From assembly GCA_947496065.1 (NCBI GenBank), contig CANMBF010000004.1:43697-107696 (forward strand): a DNA stretch of 64,000 nt, in the 5' to 3' direction. Every line of letters begins with the position of its first letter. Position 1 is the first letter of the stretch. The translations under genes were made by a program, and so were the position numbers. Shown here piece by piece: positions 54,079 to 63,540 of the stretch. The stretch is from Bacteroidota bacterium. GTDB taxonomy: Bacteria; Bacteroidota; Bacteroidia; NS11-12g; UBA955. The notes below the pieces were generated by a model. That model did not search any database, was not told the DNA's origin, and saw only the letters and a program-made list of their open reading frames with translations.

Positions 54079-55998
54079 TTATTTGTGATTAATTTCGAAG
54101 GTTATGCCAATAGCGTAATTGCGCAGTGGCATGGCGCGGTTGGCCATAATTTGATACTGGGTATTCCATAAATTATTGATTTGAAGGAAGGCCGATGAAT
54201 GCCATTTTTTATAATTTAATTTATACGAAAAATAGAGCGAACCAAGTTGGTAGGGCTTAAGGAATTCTGAATTGTCAGAGCTGGTATAGCGATAGCCAGT
54301 ATAGGTGTGTCTATAAGCCGCATTTAGTTTTTTATATTCTATGTTTAGTTTAAACTGACCGTTGTACATAGGTACATAAATCAATTGTTTTTTATAGGCC
54401 GCATCGCCAAGAAAACTTTTGTTTTCATTAGTTGAAACTACGTAATTGGTAAGTATCGATGTGCTAAATTTAAATTGGTTCAATTCCCAGCAAATGGTAC
54501 TATTGGTTTCAATGCCACGGCTCCAAACCTTCATAATGTTTTGAGGTTCCCAATAGTTGGTTTTTGGCAACCAGATGATCCAATTTTCAATTTGTTTGTT
54601 AAAAAGGGTGGGCTCTGTTGTAAAATACCAGCGTTTGTTTTTTGTTTGATACTGCCATTTTAAACCAATGTCTTGCGTATAGCCATGCTCTGGCAATAAA
54701 TTAGGATTGCCTCCAGGATTCCAATACCAATCGTTAAAGGTTGGCAAACGGTAAACCCTTGCTGCATTTGCTTTGATTTTAATGCTTTTATTAAAAGTAT
54801 AACTACTTCCTAATGCATAAACCAAGGGTACATTGAAGTGTTCAATAAACTCTTTACTGATGGATAGATTCGCTTTTAGTTTATTGTTGAGCGAAGTAAA
54901 AGCATATGCACTAAAAATCGAGAAGCGGTTTAACTGAATGGTGTGCGCATAGCCGTCTGTCTTTGCGGTTGCATAGGTGTTGTTGATGCCGGTGTTTATA
55001 GCATGGTTTTTACGGATATTGCACTTTGTCTCTAGTTCATTAATAAAACTGCGTGATCGGCTATAGCTATTAATGAGGCCATCTTCATATCGCAAAGCTT
55101 CATCAAATAAAGCGGTGCGAAGCGTCGTATTTGTTTTTCTTTTTTCGATTTGCCATTCAGAACTTAACCGAACACTTTGGTCGTTTTGTTTTGATTGGCT
55201 GCTCATTTGCAAAAGTGTAGGGGGTAATTGACGATTGGTTTGTTGCACCCAAAGCATTAAATTCAATTGTTGATTTTTATTAATGATCCAATGGTTTTCA
55301 TTTAAAAAGCCTTGGTTGTGCATTTCAGCGTTTGATTGCATGCGTTTGCCCGATTCAGTCGTATTGATATTATTGTATTGAAAATTATTTTTTGCTTCCG
55401 ATTGAAAAAACTTAATCGAAGTAACGAACTTCTTTTTGCTGATTTCAAAGGCAGCTTGCTTGCTGAAACTGCCGAAACTTCCACCTCCCAAATTAAGCTT
55501 TAGGGTGATTCCTTTATTGTAATTGGCCAAATTGTTAAGGTGAATAGCGCCACCGATGGCACCGCTTCCCCACAAAGTACTAGTGCCGCCATGTTGTATA
55601 GAAATAGCATCACAAAAATTAACTGGAATTAAAGATAGATCGATTTGGCCATTCATAGGACTATTGATATTGAATCCATTCCATAATACTGCCGTTTGGC
55701 TAGCGCTACCGCCCCGAAAAGAAGCAGAGGCTAAAGAGTTTAATCCATAGGATTTAACGAATAAGCCACTTTCTTCAGCTAATAAATCGCCTAAATTTTG
55801 ATGGCGGTGTTGCGACATTGTGAGGCTGTCGAAAGTTGTTATTTTATTACCAGCAGAAAAATGATTTAACCTATTTGAATGAAAGCTGACACCTTTAAAA
55901 GCATAAAGCGTATCGCTCAAAGGCGATTGGCCCAACAGGTTCGAAATACCTGAAACGATGGCCATCAAAAATAGCGTTATGTTTAACTTTTTTTTCAT
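54079..55998 (-). CDS. btuB: TonB-dependent cobalamin receptor BtuB
   Basis: 639 aa from the ATG at 55998 (the frame extends through a C8 tract to a TTG at 56040, but the ATG gives MKKKLNITLFLMAIVSGIS, a good signal peptide). Plug domain: LGDLLAEESGLFVKSYGLNSLASASFRGGSASQTAVLWNGFNINSP, then SIQHGGTSTLWGSGAIGGAIHL. The 22-strand barrel follows, with the family block RVYRLPTFNDWYW and C-terminal ending AMPLRNYAIGITFEI. Assignment to B12 rests on the cobalamin riboswitch upstream and on the operon. No long N-terminal TonB-box extension was identified with confidence. Confidence 0.92.
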   Translation of the reverse strand: MKKKLNITLFLMAIVSGISNLLGQSPLSDTLYAFKGVSFHSNRLNHFSAGNKITTFDSLTMSQHRHQNLGDLLAEESGLFVKSYGLNSLASASFRGGSASQTAVLWNGFNINSPMNGQIDLSLIPVNFCDAISIQHGGTSTLWGSGAIGGAIHLNNLANYNKGITLKLNLGGGSFGSFSKQAAFEISKKKFVTSIKFFQSEAKNNFQYNNINTTESGKRMQSNAEMHNQGFLNENHWIINKNQQLNLMLWVQQTNRQLPPTLLQMSSQSKQNDQSVRLSSEWQIEKRKTNTTLRTALFDEALRYEDGLINSYSRSRSFINELETKCNIRKNHAINTGINNTYATAKTDGYAHTIQLNRFSIFSAYAFTSLNNKLKANLSISKEFIEHFNVPLVYALGSSYTFNKSIKIKANAARVYRLPTFNDWYWNPGGNPNLLPEHGYTQDIGLKWQYQTKNKRWYFTTEPTLFNKQIENWIIWLPKTNYWEPQNIMKVWSRGIETNSTICWELNQFKFSTSILTNYVVSTNENKSFLGDAAYKKQLIYVPMYNGQFKLNIEYKKLNAAYRHTYTGYRYTSSDNSEFLKPYQLGSLYFSYKLNYKKWHSSAFLQINNLWNTQYQIMANRAMPLRNYAIGITFEINHK

Positions 55999-56026
55999 TC
56001 TTTCCTTTTTATTACGCAGTAAATAC

Positions 56027-56034
56027 GGGGGGGG
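56027..56034. other. Homopolymeric G8 (C8 on the mRNA strand) in the btuB leader
   Basis: Eight G in a row in a low-GC region, between the riboswitch hairpin and the btuB ATG (29 bp upstream). Such tracts slip during replication. Here it is in the leader, so length changes would alter spacing, not the reading frame from the ATG. Confidence 0.7.
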
Positions 56035-56040
56035 AAACAA

Positions 56041-56079
56041 TGAAACTTAGAGGCCTTGGAGGTGAATCCAAAAGTTTCA
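56041..56079 (-). promoter_or_regulatory. Expression-platform hairpin of the riboswitch
   Basis: Nested hairpin: TGAAACTT (56041-56048) pairs with AAGTTTCA (56072-56079), and inside it TTGGA (56056-56060) pairs with TCCAA (56067-56071). It lies between the aptamer and the btuB start. Only a short U-run follows on the - strand (TTGTTT), so it may act by termination or by hiding the translation start. Confidence 0.5.
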
Positions 56080-56121
56080 AACGGCTTTCTTCCCGAAGCA
56101 CTGAATGATAGTGTTGATTTT

Positions 56122-56265
56122 GGCAGGTCTTCTGACTTACCCCAGTTTCTGAAACCTTCCCATCAGCCTTGGCCAACAGTGGTTATTGATTCAGAACAAT
56201 TTGTCTTGTTTAAGACAATGGGGCTTACAGCATCGGGAAATGTTAAGGATTTACACCTTATTCCC
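56122..56265 (-). ncRNA. Cobalamin riboswitch aptamer
   Basis: On the - strand the hallmarks appear in order: GGGAATAAGGTGTAAATCC, CCCGATGCTGTAA, GCCACTG-like CCACTGTTGGCC, GATGGGAAGG, and the 3' AAGTCAGAAGACCTGCC. The GGTG, CCCGxxxCTGTxA and AGTCxGxAGACCTGCC blocks are conserved AdoCbl/Cbl-riboswitch positions. It precedes btuB and should repress the six-gene uptake operon when cobalamin is plentiful. Confidence 0.93.
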
Positions 56266-56303
56266 TTTTAATTTAGTTTTTAAACTAAAACCATAATCGG
56301 AGG

Positions 56304-56311
56304 CAAACTTA
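56304..56311 (-). promoter_or_regulatory. Putative promoter of the btuB operon (TAAGTTTG)
   Basis: Exact TAnnTTTG on the - strand, about 40 bp before the aptamer; TTCG about 20 bp upstream could be a weak -33. It would give a leader of roughly 300 nt containing the riboswitch. Confidence 0.5.
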
Positions 56312-56479
56312 AAGGAAACTTTTGAATCGAACATCATTTTGTTTAAAAGTTGTTTAACAAATTTTAAAAACTTAAACAAAGCAGAGGATTTTATATTAGT
56401 CTAATTATGAAATATTTAGTAAAAAAATAGTCTTCGAAAAATTTTAGATTATGACAAATTTATGACAATTGTTAATTAA

Positions 56480-56507
56480 TTGACATTTGTATAATCACCT
56501 ACATTTG
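56480..56507 (+). promoter_or_regulatory. Promoter of the TolB-like gene (TTGACA / TACATTTG)
   Basis: TTG at 56480-56482 and TACATTTG at 56500-56507 with 17 bp between; 33 bp before the ATG. Confidence 0.5.
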
Positions 56508-56540
56508 CAGCCTTAAATCTTTCTCAAGATCTGCTTTTAA

Positions 56541-57602
56541 ATGACCAAATATTTTTGCTTTTTACTTTGTTTTTACAGTCTTTTATTGAATGCCCAAATT
56601 GCCGATTCATTGAAGGAATCTCATCTAAAAAATATTCAACAACTTACGTTTGGTGGCGACAATGCCGAAGCATATTTTAGTTTTAATGGCAAATATTTAA
56701 GTTTTCAATCAAATAATCCGAAGTGGGGATTAAAATGCGACCAAATTTTTACTATGAATATTAAGAAGGCCTCTAAATTATTGGACACCTATCGGCCTTC
56801 AATGCTAAGTACTGGCAAAGGCAGAACAACTTGCTCTTATTATCTGCCAAATAATACTTCGGTACTGTATGCAAGTACCCATCATTATATGGATACCTGT
56901 CCGGCTATAACTCCCTACAACCCGAAAGCCAAATACGTTTGGCCTGTCTACCCTGAGTTTGATATCTTTGTTTCCAATAAAAAAGGTGAAGTCATTACTC
57001 AATTAACAGATACTTTTGGTTATGATGCCGAAGCTACTATTAGTCCTAAGGGTGATTTAATTGTTTTTACGAGCACACGTAGCGGTGATTTGGAATTGTG
57101 GACCATGAACATTGATGGCACCAATCCTAAACAAATTACCTTTGGTTTGGGATATGATGGAGGAGCTTTTTTCTCGCCAGATGGCAAGCAATTGGTGTTC
57201 AGAGCATCACGACCTAAAACTGAAACTGAAGTTGCTGAATACAAAGATTTGTTGAAGCAAGGTTTGGTAGCGCCTACTAATATGGAAATCTATGTATGTG
57301 ACATTGATGGTGGTAATTTGAAACAAGTAACCCATTTGGGAAAAGCCAATTGGGCGCCCTATTTTCATCCTTCAGGTAAAAAAATAATATTTTCCAGTAA
57401 CCATGCATCTACCAAAGGGTATGCTTTTCAGTTGTATATGTTAGATATGGACGGTTCGAATTTGAAACAAATTACCACCCAAAGTAATTTTAATGCTTTT
57501 CCAATGTTCAGTCCCGATGGTAAACATTTAGTTTGGAGCAGTAATCGCAATAATGGTGGCACCCGTGATACTAATCTATTCATGGCCGATTGGATCGATT
57601 GA
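56541..57602 (+). CDS. Exported TolB-like WD40/PD40 propeller protein
   Basis: 353 aa, signal peptide MTKYFCFLLCFYSLLLNA. It contains PD40-type propeller repeats: NIQQLTFGGDNAEAYFSFNGKYLSFQS, GEVITQLTDTFGYDAEATISPKGDLIVFTS, NPKQITFGLGYDGGAFFSPDGKQLVFRAS, NLKQVTHLGKANWAPYFHPSGKKIIFSS and NLKQITTQSNFNAFPMFSPDGKHLVWSSN. The repeat style is that of TolB, but the N-terminal TolB domain is absent and there is no pal or tolA nearby. Free-standing proteins of this kind are common in Bacteroidota and presumably bind periplasmic partners. Confidence 0.88.
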   Translation: MTKYFCFLLCFYSLLLNAQIADSLKESHLKNIQQLTFGGDNAEAYFSFNGKYLSFQSNNPKWGLKCDQIFTMNIKKASKLLDTYRPSMLSTGKGRTTCSYYLPNNTSVLYASTHHYMDTCPAITPYNPKAKYVWPVYPEFDIFVSNKKGEVITQLTDTFGYDAEATISPKGDLIVFTSTRSGDLELWTMNIDGTNPKQITFGLGYDGGAFFSPDGKQLVFRASRPKTETEVAEYKDLLKQGLVAPTNMEIYVCDIDGGNLKQVTHLGKANWAPYFHPSGKKIIFSSNHASTKGYAFQLYMLDMDGSNLKQITTQSNFNAFPMFSPDGKHLVWSSNRNNGGTRDTNLFMADWID

Positions 57603-57795
57603 ATATGTTAACATTGATCTTAGTTGCTGGCTTTAAGTAATTTAGCCCTTTAGTTAATATCATTTTTAATCCTCTTAATAGTCGATCGCGCTTTAATGCT
57701 TGGGCCTAAATATTGCTTAATTGTTAATTAATGTTAAGTTAATATCACTAATTTAGAATTGTTGGAATTTATTTTAAATTTATATCTAAGTTACT

Positions 57796-57803
57796 TACTT
57801 TTG
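57796..57803 (+). promoter_or_regulatory. Putative -7 element for the arginine decarboxylase gene (TACTTTTG)
   Basis: Exact TAnnTTTG, 37 bp before the ATG at 57841. Confidence 0.5.
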
Positions 57804-57840
57804 TATAAAATTTCCTAACCAACTTACTTAGATTTTAAAA

Positions 57841-59235
57841 ATGAAAGATAAATATGCAGATTTAATCAATCAAACTTTCGATTTTCCAATGGATGAATTC
57901 GATGTGAATGATGAAAATGAGTTAACTTATTATGACATTCCTTTGATGGATGTCGTTGAACAGTATGGTACACCATTGAAGTTTACATTTTTGCCTAAGA
58001 TTACGGAGAATATTAAAAAAGCAAGAACTTGGTTCAATGTGGCGATGGCGAAGGTCGACTATCAAGGCAAGTACCACTATTGCTACTGCACTAAAAGCTC
58101 ACATTTTAGCCATGTACTAGAAGAAGTATTAAAGAATGATGTACATCTTGAAACGTCTTCGGGTTTTGATATTAATCTAATTATGGCCTTACATGAACAA
58201 GGTTTGGTGAAAAAAGATAAGTTTATTGTTTGCAATGGATTTAAGCTACAACCCTATATCGATAATATAGGGATGATTGTTAAGGAAGGTTTTACCAATG
58301 TTGTACCAGTGATTGATAATATCAGAGAAGTTGAATTGTTGGCGAATGCCATTGAAGGCGACTTTAAAGTAGGCCTTAGAATTGCTGCAGAGGAAGAGCC
58401 AAAGTTTCCCTTTTATACCTCTAGGCTTGGCATCGGATACAAAGATATCGTGCCAATGTATCTCGAGCGCATTGCTCCTTTAAAGCGAATGAAATTGAAG
58501 ATGCTTCACTTTTTTATTAATACAGGTATCGAAGATGATGCCTATTATTGGAATGAGTTGCACAAATGCTTGAGTGTGTATTGTGAGTTAAAGAAAATCT
58601 GTCCAGAGTTGGATAGTTTGAACATTGGTGGTGGTTTCCCAATTAAGAATTCTTTAAAATTTGATTTCGATTATGAATACATGGCATCTGAAATTGTAGC
58701 CCAAGTAAAACAAGTTTGTGATAGTAATGGTGTTAAAGAGCCTGATATATTCACTGAATTTGGATCTTTCACAGTTGGAGAAAGTGGTGGCGCCATTTTT
58801 AAAATTGAATACCAAAAGGTTCAAAATGACAGAGAGAAATGGAACATGATTGATAGTAGTTTCATGACCACTTTACCGGATAGTTGGGCAATCAATAAAA
58901 AGTTTATCATGTTTCCATTGAATAAATGGGACAATACCTACGAGCGTGTGCTATTGGGCGGTATCACTTGCGATAGCGATGATTATTACAATTCTGAGCA
59001 GCATGCCAATGCGATTTATTTGCCAGTATACGAAGAAGGCGATCCATTGTACATCGGTTATTTCCATTGCGGTGCCTACCAAGAAAGTATTGGTGGTTAT
59101 GGTGGTATTCAACACTGTTTAACGCCTGCGCCAAAGCATATCATTATTTCAGTTGATGAGAATGGGGAATACTCCACTAAGTTGTTCAGCAAAGAACAAA
59201 GTTATAAGAGTATGTTAAAGACCTTGGGTTACTAG
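57841..59235 (+). CDS. Biosynthetic arginine decarboxylase (Bacteroidota type)
   Basis: 464 aa PLP enzyme of the alanine-racemase/DapDC fold, making agmatine for polyamines. Seen: YYDIPLMDVVEQYGTPLKFTF, YHYCYCTKSSHFSHVLEEVL (PLP lysine in CTKSS), HLETSSGFDIN, IRIAAEEE-like GLRIAAEEEPKFPFYTSRLGIG, MLHFFINTGI, LNIGGGFPIKNS, EFGSFTVGESGG and the C-terminal CDSDDYYNSEQ with YFHCGAYQESIGGYGG. I know this exact motif set from Bacteroidota proteins annotated as arginine decarboxylase, much shorter than E. coli SpeA. Activity on arginine itself is not shown here. Monocistronic. Confidence 0.9.
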   Translation: MKDKYADLINQTFDFPMDEFDVNDENELTYYDIPLMDVVEQYGTPLKFTFLPKITENIKKARTWFNVAMAKVDYQGKYHYCYCTKSSHFSHVLEEVLKNDVHLETSSGFDINLIMALHEQGLVKKDKFIVCNGFKLQPYIDNIGMIVKEGFTNVVPVIDNIREVELLANAIEGDFKVGLRIAAEEEPKFPFYTSRLGIGYKDIVPMYLERIAPLKRMKLKMLHFFINTGIEDDAYYWNELHKCLSVYCELKKICPELDSLNIGGGFPIKNSLKFDFDYEYMASEIVAQVKQVCDSNGVKEPDIFTEFGSFTVGESGGAIFKIEYQKVQNDREKWNMIDSSFMTTLPDSWAINKKFIMFPLNKWDNTYERVLLGGITCDSDDYYNSEQHANAIYLPVYEEGDPLYIGYFHCGAYQESIGGYGGIQHCLTPAPKHIIISVDENGEYSTKLFSKEQSYKSMLKTLGY

Positions 59236-59310
59236 GCGGAAAGAAAGCTTAACCAAATCCGAAAATTATTTGAACAGTATGACTAAGGAAACTAGAAACC
59301 TTTAACTTAC

Positions 59311-59450
59311 TATTGTCATGCTCTCCCGATAGCAATCGGGAGTCAAAGCACTACTGCCTTAGAGATTAAAGCCAATGGATTATTGGGCTGTCCAATAACT
59401 CTGGCTTCTAAATACTTCGTCCATACGTTCGACAAGCTCAGTATGATGAA
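59311..59450. repeat. Mosaic intergenic repeats
   Basis: Two elements known from many Bacteroidota spacers. CTCCCGATAGCAATCGGGAG (59323-59342) is a perfect-arm hairpin, and ATACGTTCGACAAGCTCAGTATGA (about 59423-59446) carries the TTCGACAAGCTCAG core. They fill the spacer between the decarboxylase and the convergent membrane gene, and the first may serve as a terminator. Confidence 0.6.
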
Positions 59451-59453
59451 GAA

Positions 59454-59741
59454 TTACATAAACCGCAATAACAAGATTACAGTACCAATGATAACAGTTG
59501 CAATTAATAAGCCTTTGCTAATGGCATCTTTGTTTAATCTTAGGAAGATAAAAAACAAAGCAAAATTCGCTAAAAGTGATATGCTCATAACTGGTACAAT
59601 GAGTTTTCCAGAGAAAAATATTTTAAAATAATCGTCTTCGTTCATGCCTGGATTGTTATTGATAAATACAATATATGAAAATACCAGAGATGTTGCCAAG
59701 CCTAACAAAAATCCTAAAATAATATTGGCACGATCGCTCAT
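59454..59741 (-). CDS. Small three-TM membrane protein
   Basis: 95 aa with three hydrophobic segments (IILGFLLGLATSLVFSYIVF, IVPVMSISLLANFALFFIFL and ISKGLLIATVIIGTVILLL) and a short loop NNNPGMNEDDYFK. No family recognised. Its ATG overlaps the surE stop in ATGA, so it is translated with surE and may share its regulation. Confidence 0.75.
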   Translation of the reverse strand: MSDRANIILGFLLGLATSLVFSYIVFINNNPGMNEDDYFKIFFSGKLIVPVMSISLLANFALFFIFLRLNKDAISKGLLIATVIIGTVILLLRFM

Positions 59742-60496
59742 AATAATTGTCTTAAATGTTGAATGACTGAGTTAGAAGTTAAATCGAATTTAGTGGGCAC
59801 CACACTGATATAATCGTTTTCAATGGCCCATATATCGGTATCGTTATCCTCTGGTTCGAGGTTAATAAACTTGCCGGTCATCCAATAATATTTTTTGCCT
59901 GTAGGGTCAACACGCTCTTCAAAATTTTCTGCATATTTACCACCACATTGTCTGCATACTTTTATGCCTTTAATAAATTCAGTGTTGGGAATATTGACAT
60001 TTAACAAGGTGCCATAGGGCAATGGTTTCTCTAACATTTTCTGAACGATTTGTTGCACATAAGGACGTGTATGTTCAAAGTTAGCTTCTATTGAATAATC
60101 GTTTAAAGAAAAACCAATGGCCTGAACACCGTCTACTGCAGCTTCTACTGCTGCACTCATCGTGCCACTGTAGATTACATTGATGCTAGAATTGGGCCCA
60201 TGGTTGATACCCGAAACCATTATGTCTGGCCTGCGTGGACATATTTTATCTAAGGCTAATTTTACGCAATCGGCAGGGGTGCCGCTGCATTCATAGGCTG
60301 TTACACCTTCGAAAATAAAAGATTGCTTTAAACGCAAGGGTTCCATAATGGTAATGGCATGTCCCATGGCACTTTGCGGCTTATCGGGTGCAACTACAAT
60401 TACCTCACCAATTTTCTGCATCTCTTCCACTAGCACGCGTATGCCATGTGCTGTTATGCCATCATCATTCGATATCAAGATTAAGGGTAAACTCAT
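59738..60496 (-). CDS. surE: 5'/3'-nucleotidase SurE
   Basis: 252 aa from the ATG at 60496 (MSLPLILISNDDGITAHG); a TTG at 60514 also opens the frame but overlaps the promoter region. Metal site ISNDDG, AMGHAITI-like AMGHAITIMEPLRL, then SGTPADCVKLAL, VSGINHGPNSSINVIYSGTMSAAVEA and the C-terminal WAIENDYISVVPTKFDLTS. It dephosphorylates nucleoside 5'- and 3'-monophosphates in a divalent-metal-dependent manner. Cytosolic. First gene of a two-gene operon with the small membrane protein. Confidence 0.93.
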   Translation of the reverse strand: MSLPLILISNDDGITAHGIRVLVEEMQKIGEVIVVAPDKPQSAMGHAITIMEPLRLKQSFIFEGVTAYECSGTPADCVKLALDKICPRRPDIMVSGINHGPNSSINVIYSGTMSAAVEAAVDGVQAIGFSLNDYSIEANFEHTRPYVQQIVQKMLEKPLPYGTLLNVNIPNTEFIKGIKVCRQCGGKYAENFEERVDPTGKKYYWMTGKFINLEPEDNDTDIWAIENDYISVVPTKFDLTSNSVIQHLRQLL

Positions 60497-60501
60497 TGAT
60501 G

Positions 60502-60509
60502 CAAAAGTA
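60502..60509 (-). promoter_or_regulatory. -7 element directly before surE (TACTTTTG)
   Basis: Exact TAnnTTTG on the - strand ending only 5 bp before the ATG. In Bacteroidota the start of transcription lies a few bases downstream of this element, so the mRNA would be leaderless or nearly so. Confidence 0.55.
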
Positions 60510-60563
60510 ACCAAAGATTGGCGAACTTAAATGATGGAAATATTAAATAAGGGTTGAAATCAA

Positions 60564-61394
60564 TTACAATAAATAAACACCATTGGGTTCAAGGCGCACC
60601 AATTTTTGTTTGTACAAAATCCCCAATCCCTTTTTAAATGATTTTTTACTCATTTGCATTTTGTTATAGATATCTTCGGGCGAACTATCATCATTTAAAT
60701 TTAAGTAGCCACTGTGTTTTTTCAGATGATCCAAAATTTGTTGAGCGGCTGATTCTAAATTTTGCAAACCGAGCGGTTGCAAACTTAAATCGATATTCTT
60801 GTCCTCGCGAATAGTTTTAATATATCCTTTTAAATGGTCGCCAATGGCAATGGGTTTAAAAATTTCGTTTTTGTAAACAAGCCCTTTGTAATAGTTATTG
60901 ATAATGGCGTTGTAACCTAAATCTGTTTTTTCGTAAATCACTAAATCTACCTCATCGCGTTCTTTAACTTTTAAATTGTCATTGCTTAAAAATTCAGCAA
61001 TGCGCGATGAACCAACCAATCGATTGGTAGACTCATCGAGATACATAAAGACCAAATATTCCTGACCAACCTTCATGGGGTGCTTCTGTTCATTCATTGG
61101 TATCATCAAATCTTTTTCGAGCCCCCAATACATAAACGCGCCCGAGCGATTGGCATCAACTACTTTTAGCAGCGCAAATTGATCCACTATTAAGTAGGGT
61201 GTCTCTGTAGTGGCCACCATACGGTCCTCAGAATCATTGTATACAAAAACTTTGAGCACATCGCTCATTTTCATAGCTTCGGTAACATATTTACGAGGTA
61301 ATAAAATATCATTGTCCTCGTCATCACCTAAAAACAAACCAACACTAGTACTTCTTAAAACAGTGAGTTCGTTGTATTCTCCAATTTTTATCAT
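60564..61394 (-). CDS. CvfB-like S1 domain RNA-binding protein
   Basis: 276 aa. Several S1-like OB modules: IGEYNELTVLRSTSVGLFLGD with DILLPRKYV, FALLKVVDANRSGAFMYWGLEKDLMIP, VDLVIYEKTDLGYNAIINNYYKGLVYKNEIF, GDHLKGYIKTIREDKNIDLSLQP, and a C-terminal winged-helix-like part (SSPEDIYNKMQMSKKSFKKGLGILYKQ). This is the CvfB/YitL organisation of three S1 domains plus winged helix. It binds RNA; in Gram-positives CvfB affects virulence expression, but its job here is unknown. It lies just downstream of the gyrB terminator. Confidence 0.9.
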   Translation of the reverse strand: MIKIGEYNELTVLRSTSVGLFLGDDEDNDILLPRKYVTEAMKMSDVLKVFVYNDSEDRMVATTETPYLIVDQFALLKVVDANRSGAFMYWGLEKDLMIPMNEQKHPMKVGQEYLVFMYLDESTNRLVGSSRIAEFLSNDNLKVKERDEVDLVIYEKTDLGYNAIINNYYKGLVYKNEIFKPIAIGDHLKGYIKTIREDKNIDLSLQPLGLQNLESAAQQILDHLKKHSGYLNLNDDSSPEDIYNKMQMSKKSFKKGLGILYKQKLVRLEPNGVYLL

Positions 61395-61411
61395 GTTATT
61401 GTATTTAAAAC

Positions 61412-61440
61412 AAAGCCCTGACTTTATGGGTCAGGGCCAG
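61412..61440 (-). terminator. Terminator of gyrB
   Basis: GCCCTGAC (61415-61422) and GTCAGGGC (61430-61437) form a perfect 8-bp stem with a 7-nt loop. On the - strand a T-rich tract (TTTGTTTT) follows. It lies 24 bp past the gyrB stop. Confidence 0.9.
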
Positions 61441-61460
61441 TTAATTATTAAAAAAATATA

Positions 61461-63428
<1,968 letters not shown>

Positions 63429-63540
63429 TTAAAATGTAAAGGTACGACAAATTTGCGCATTAACCTAACCGATTATGCAATAATTTCCACAGTTTTTCAG
63501 CATCTTTTTGTGGATGCAGAAACCAATAAAATAGGGCTTC

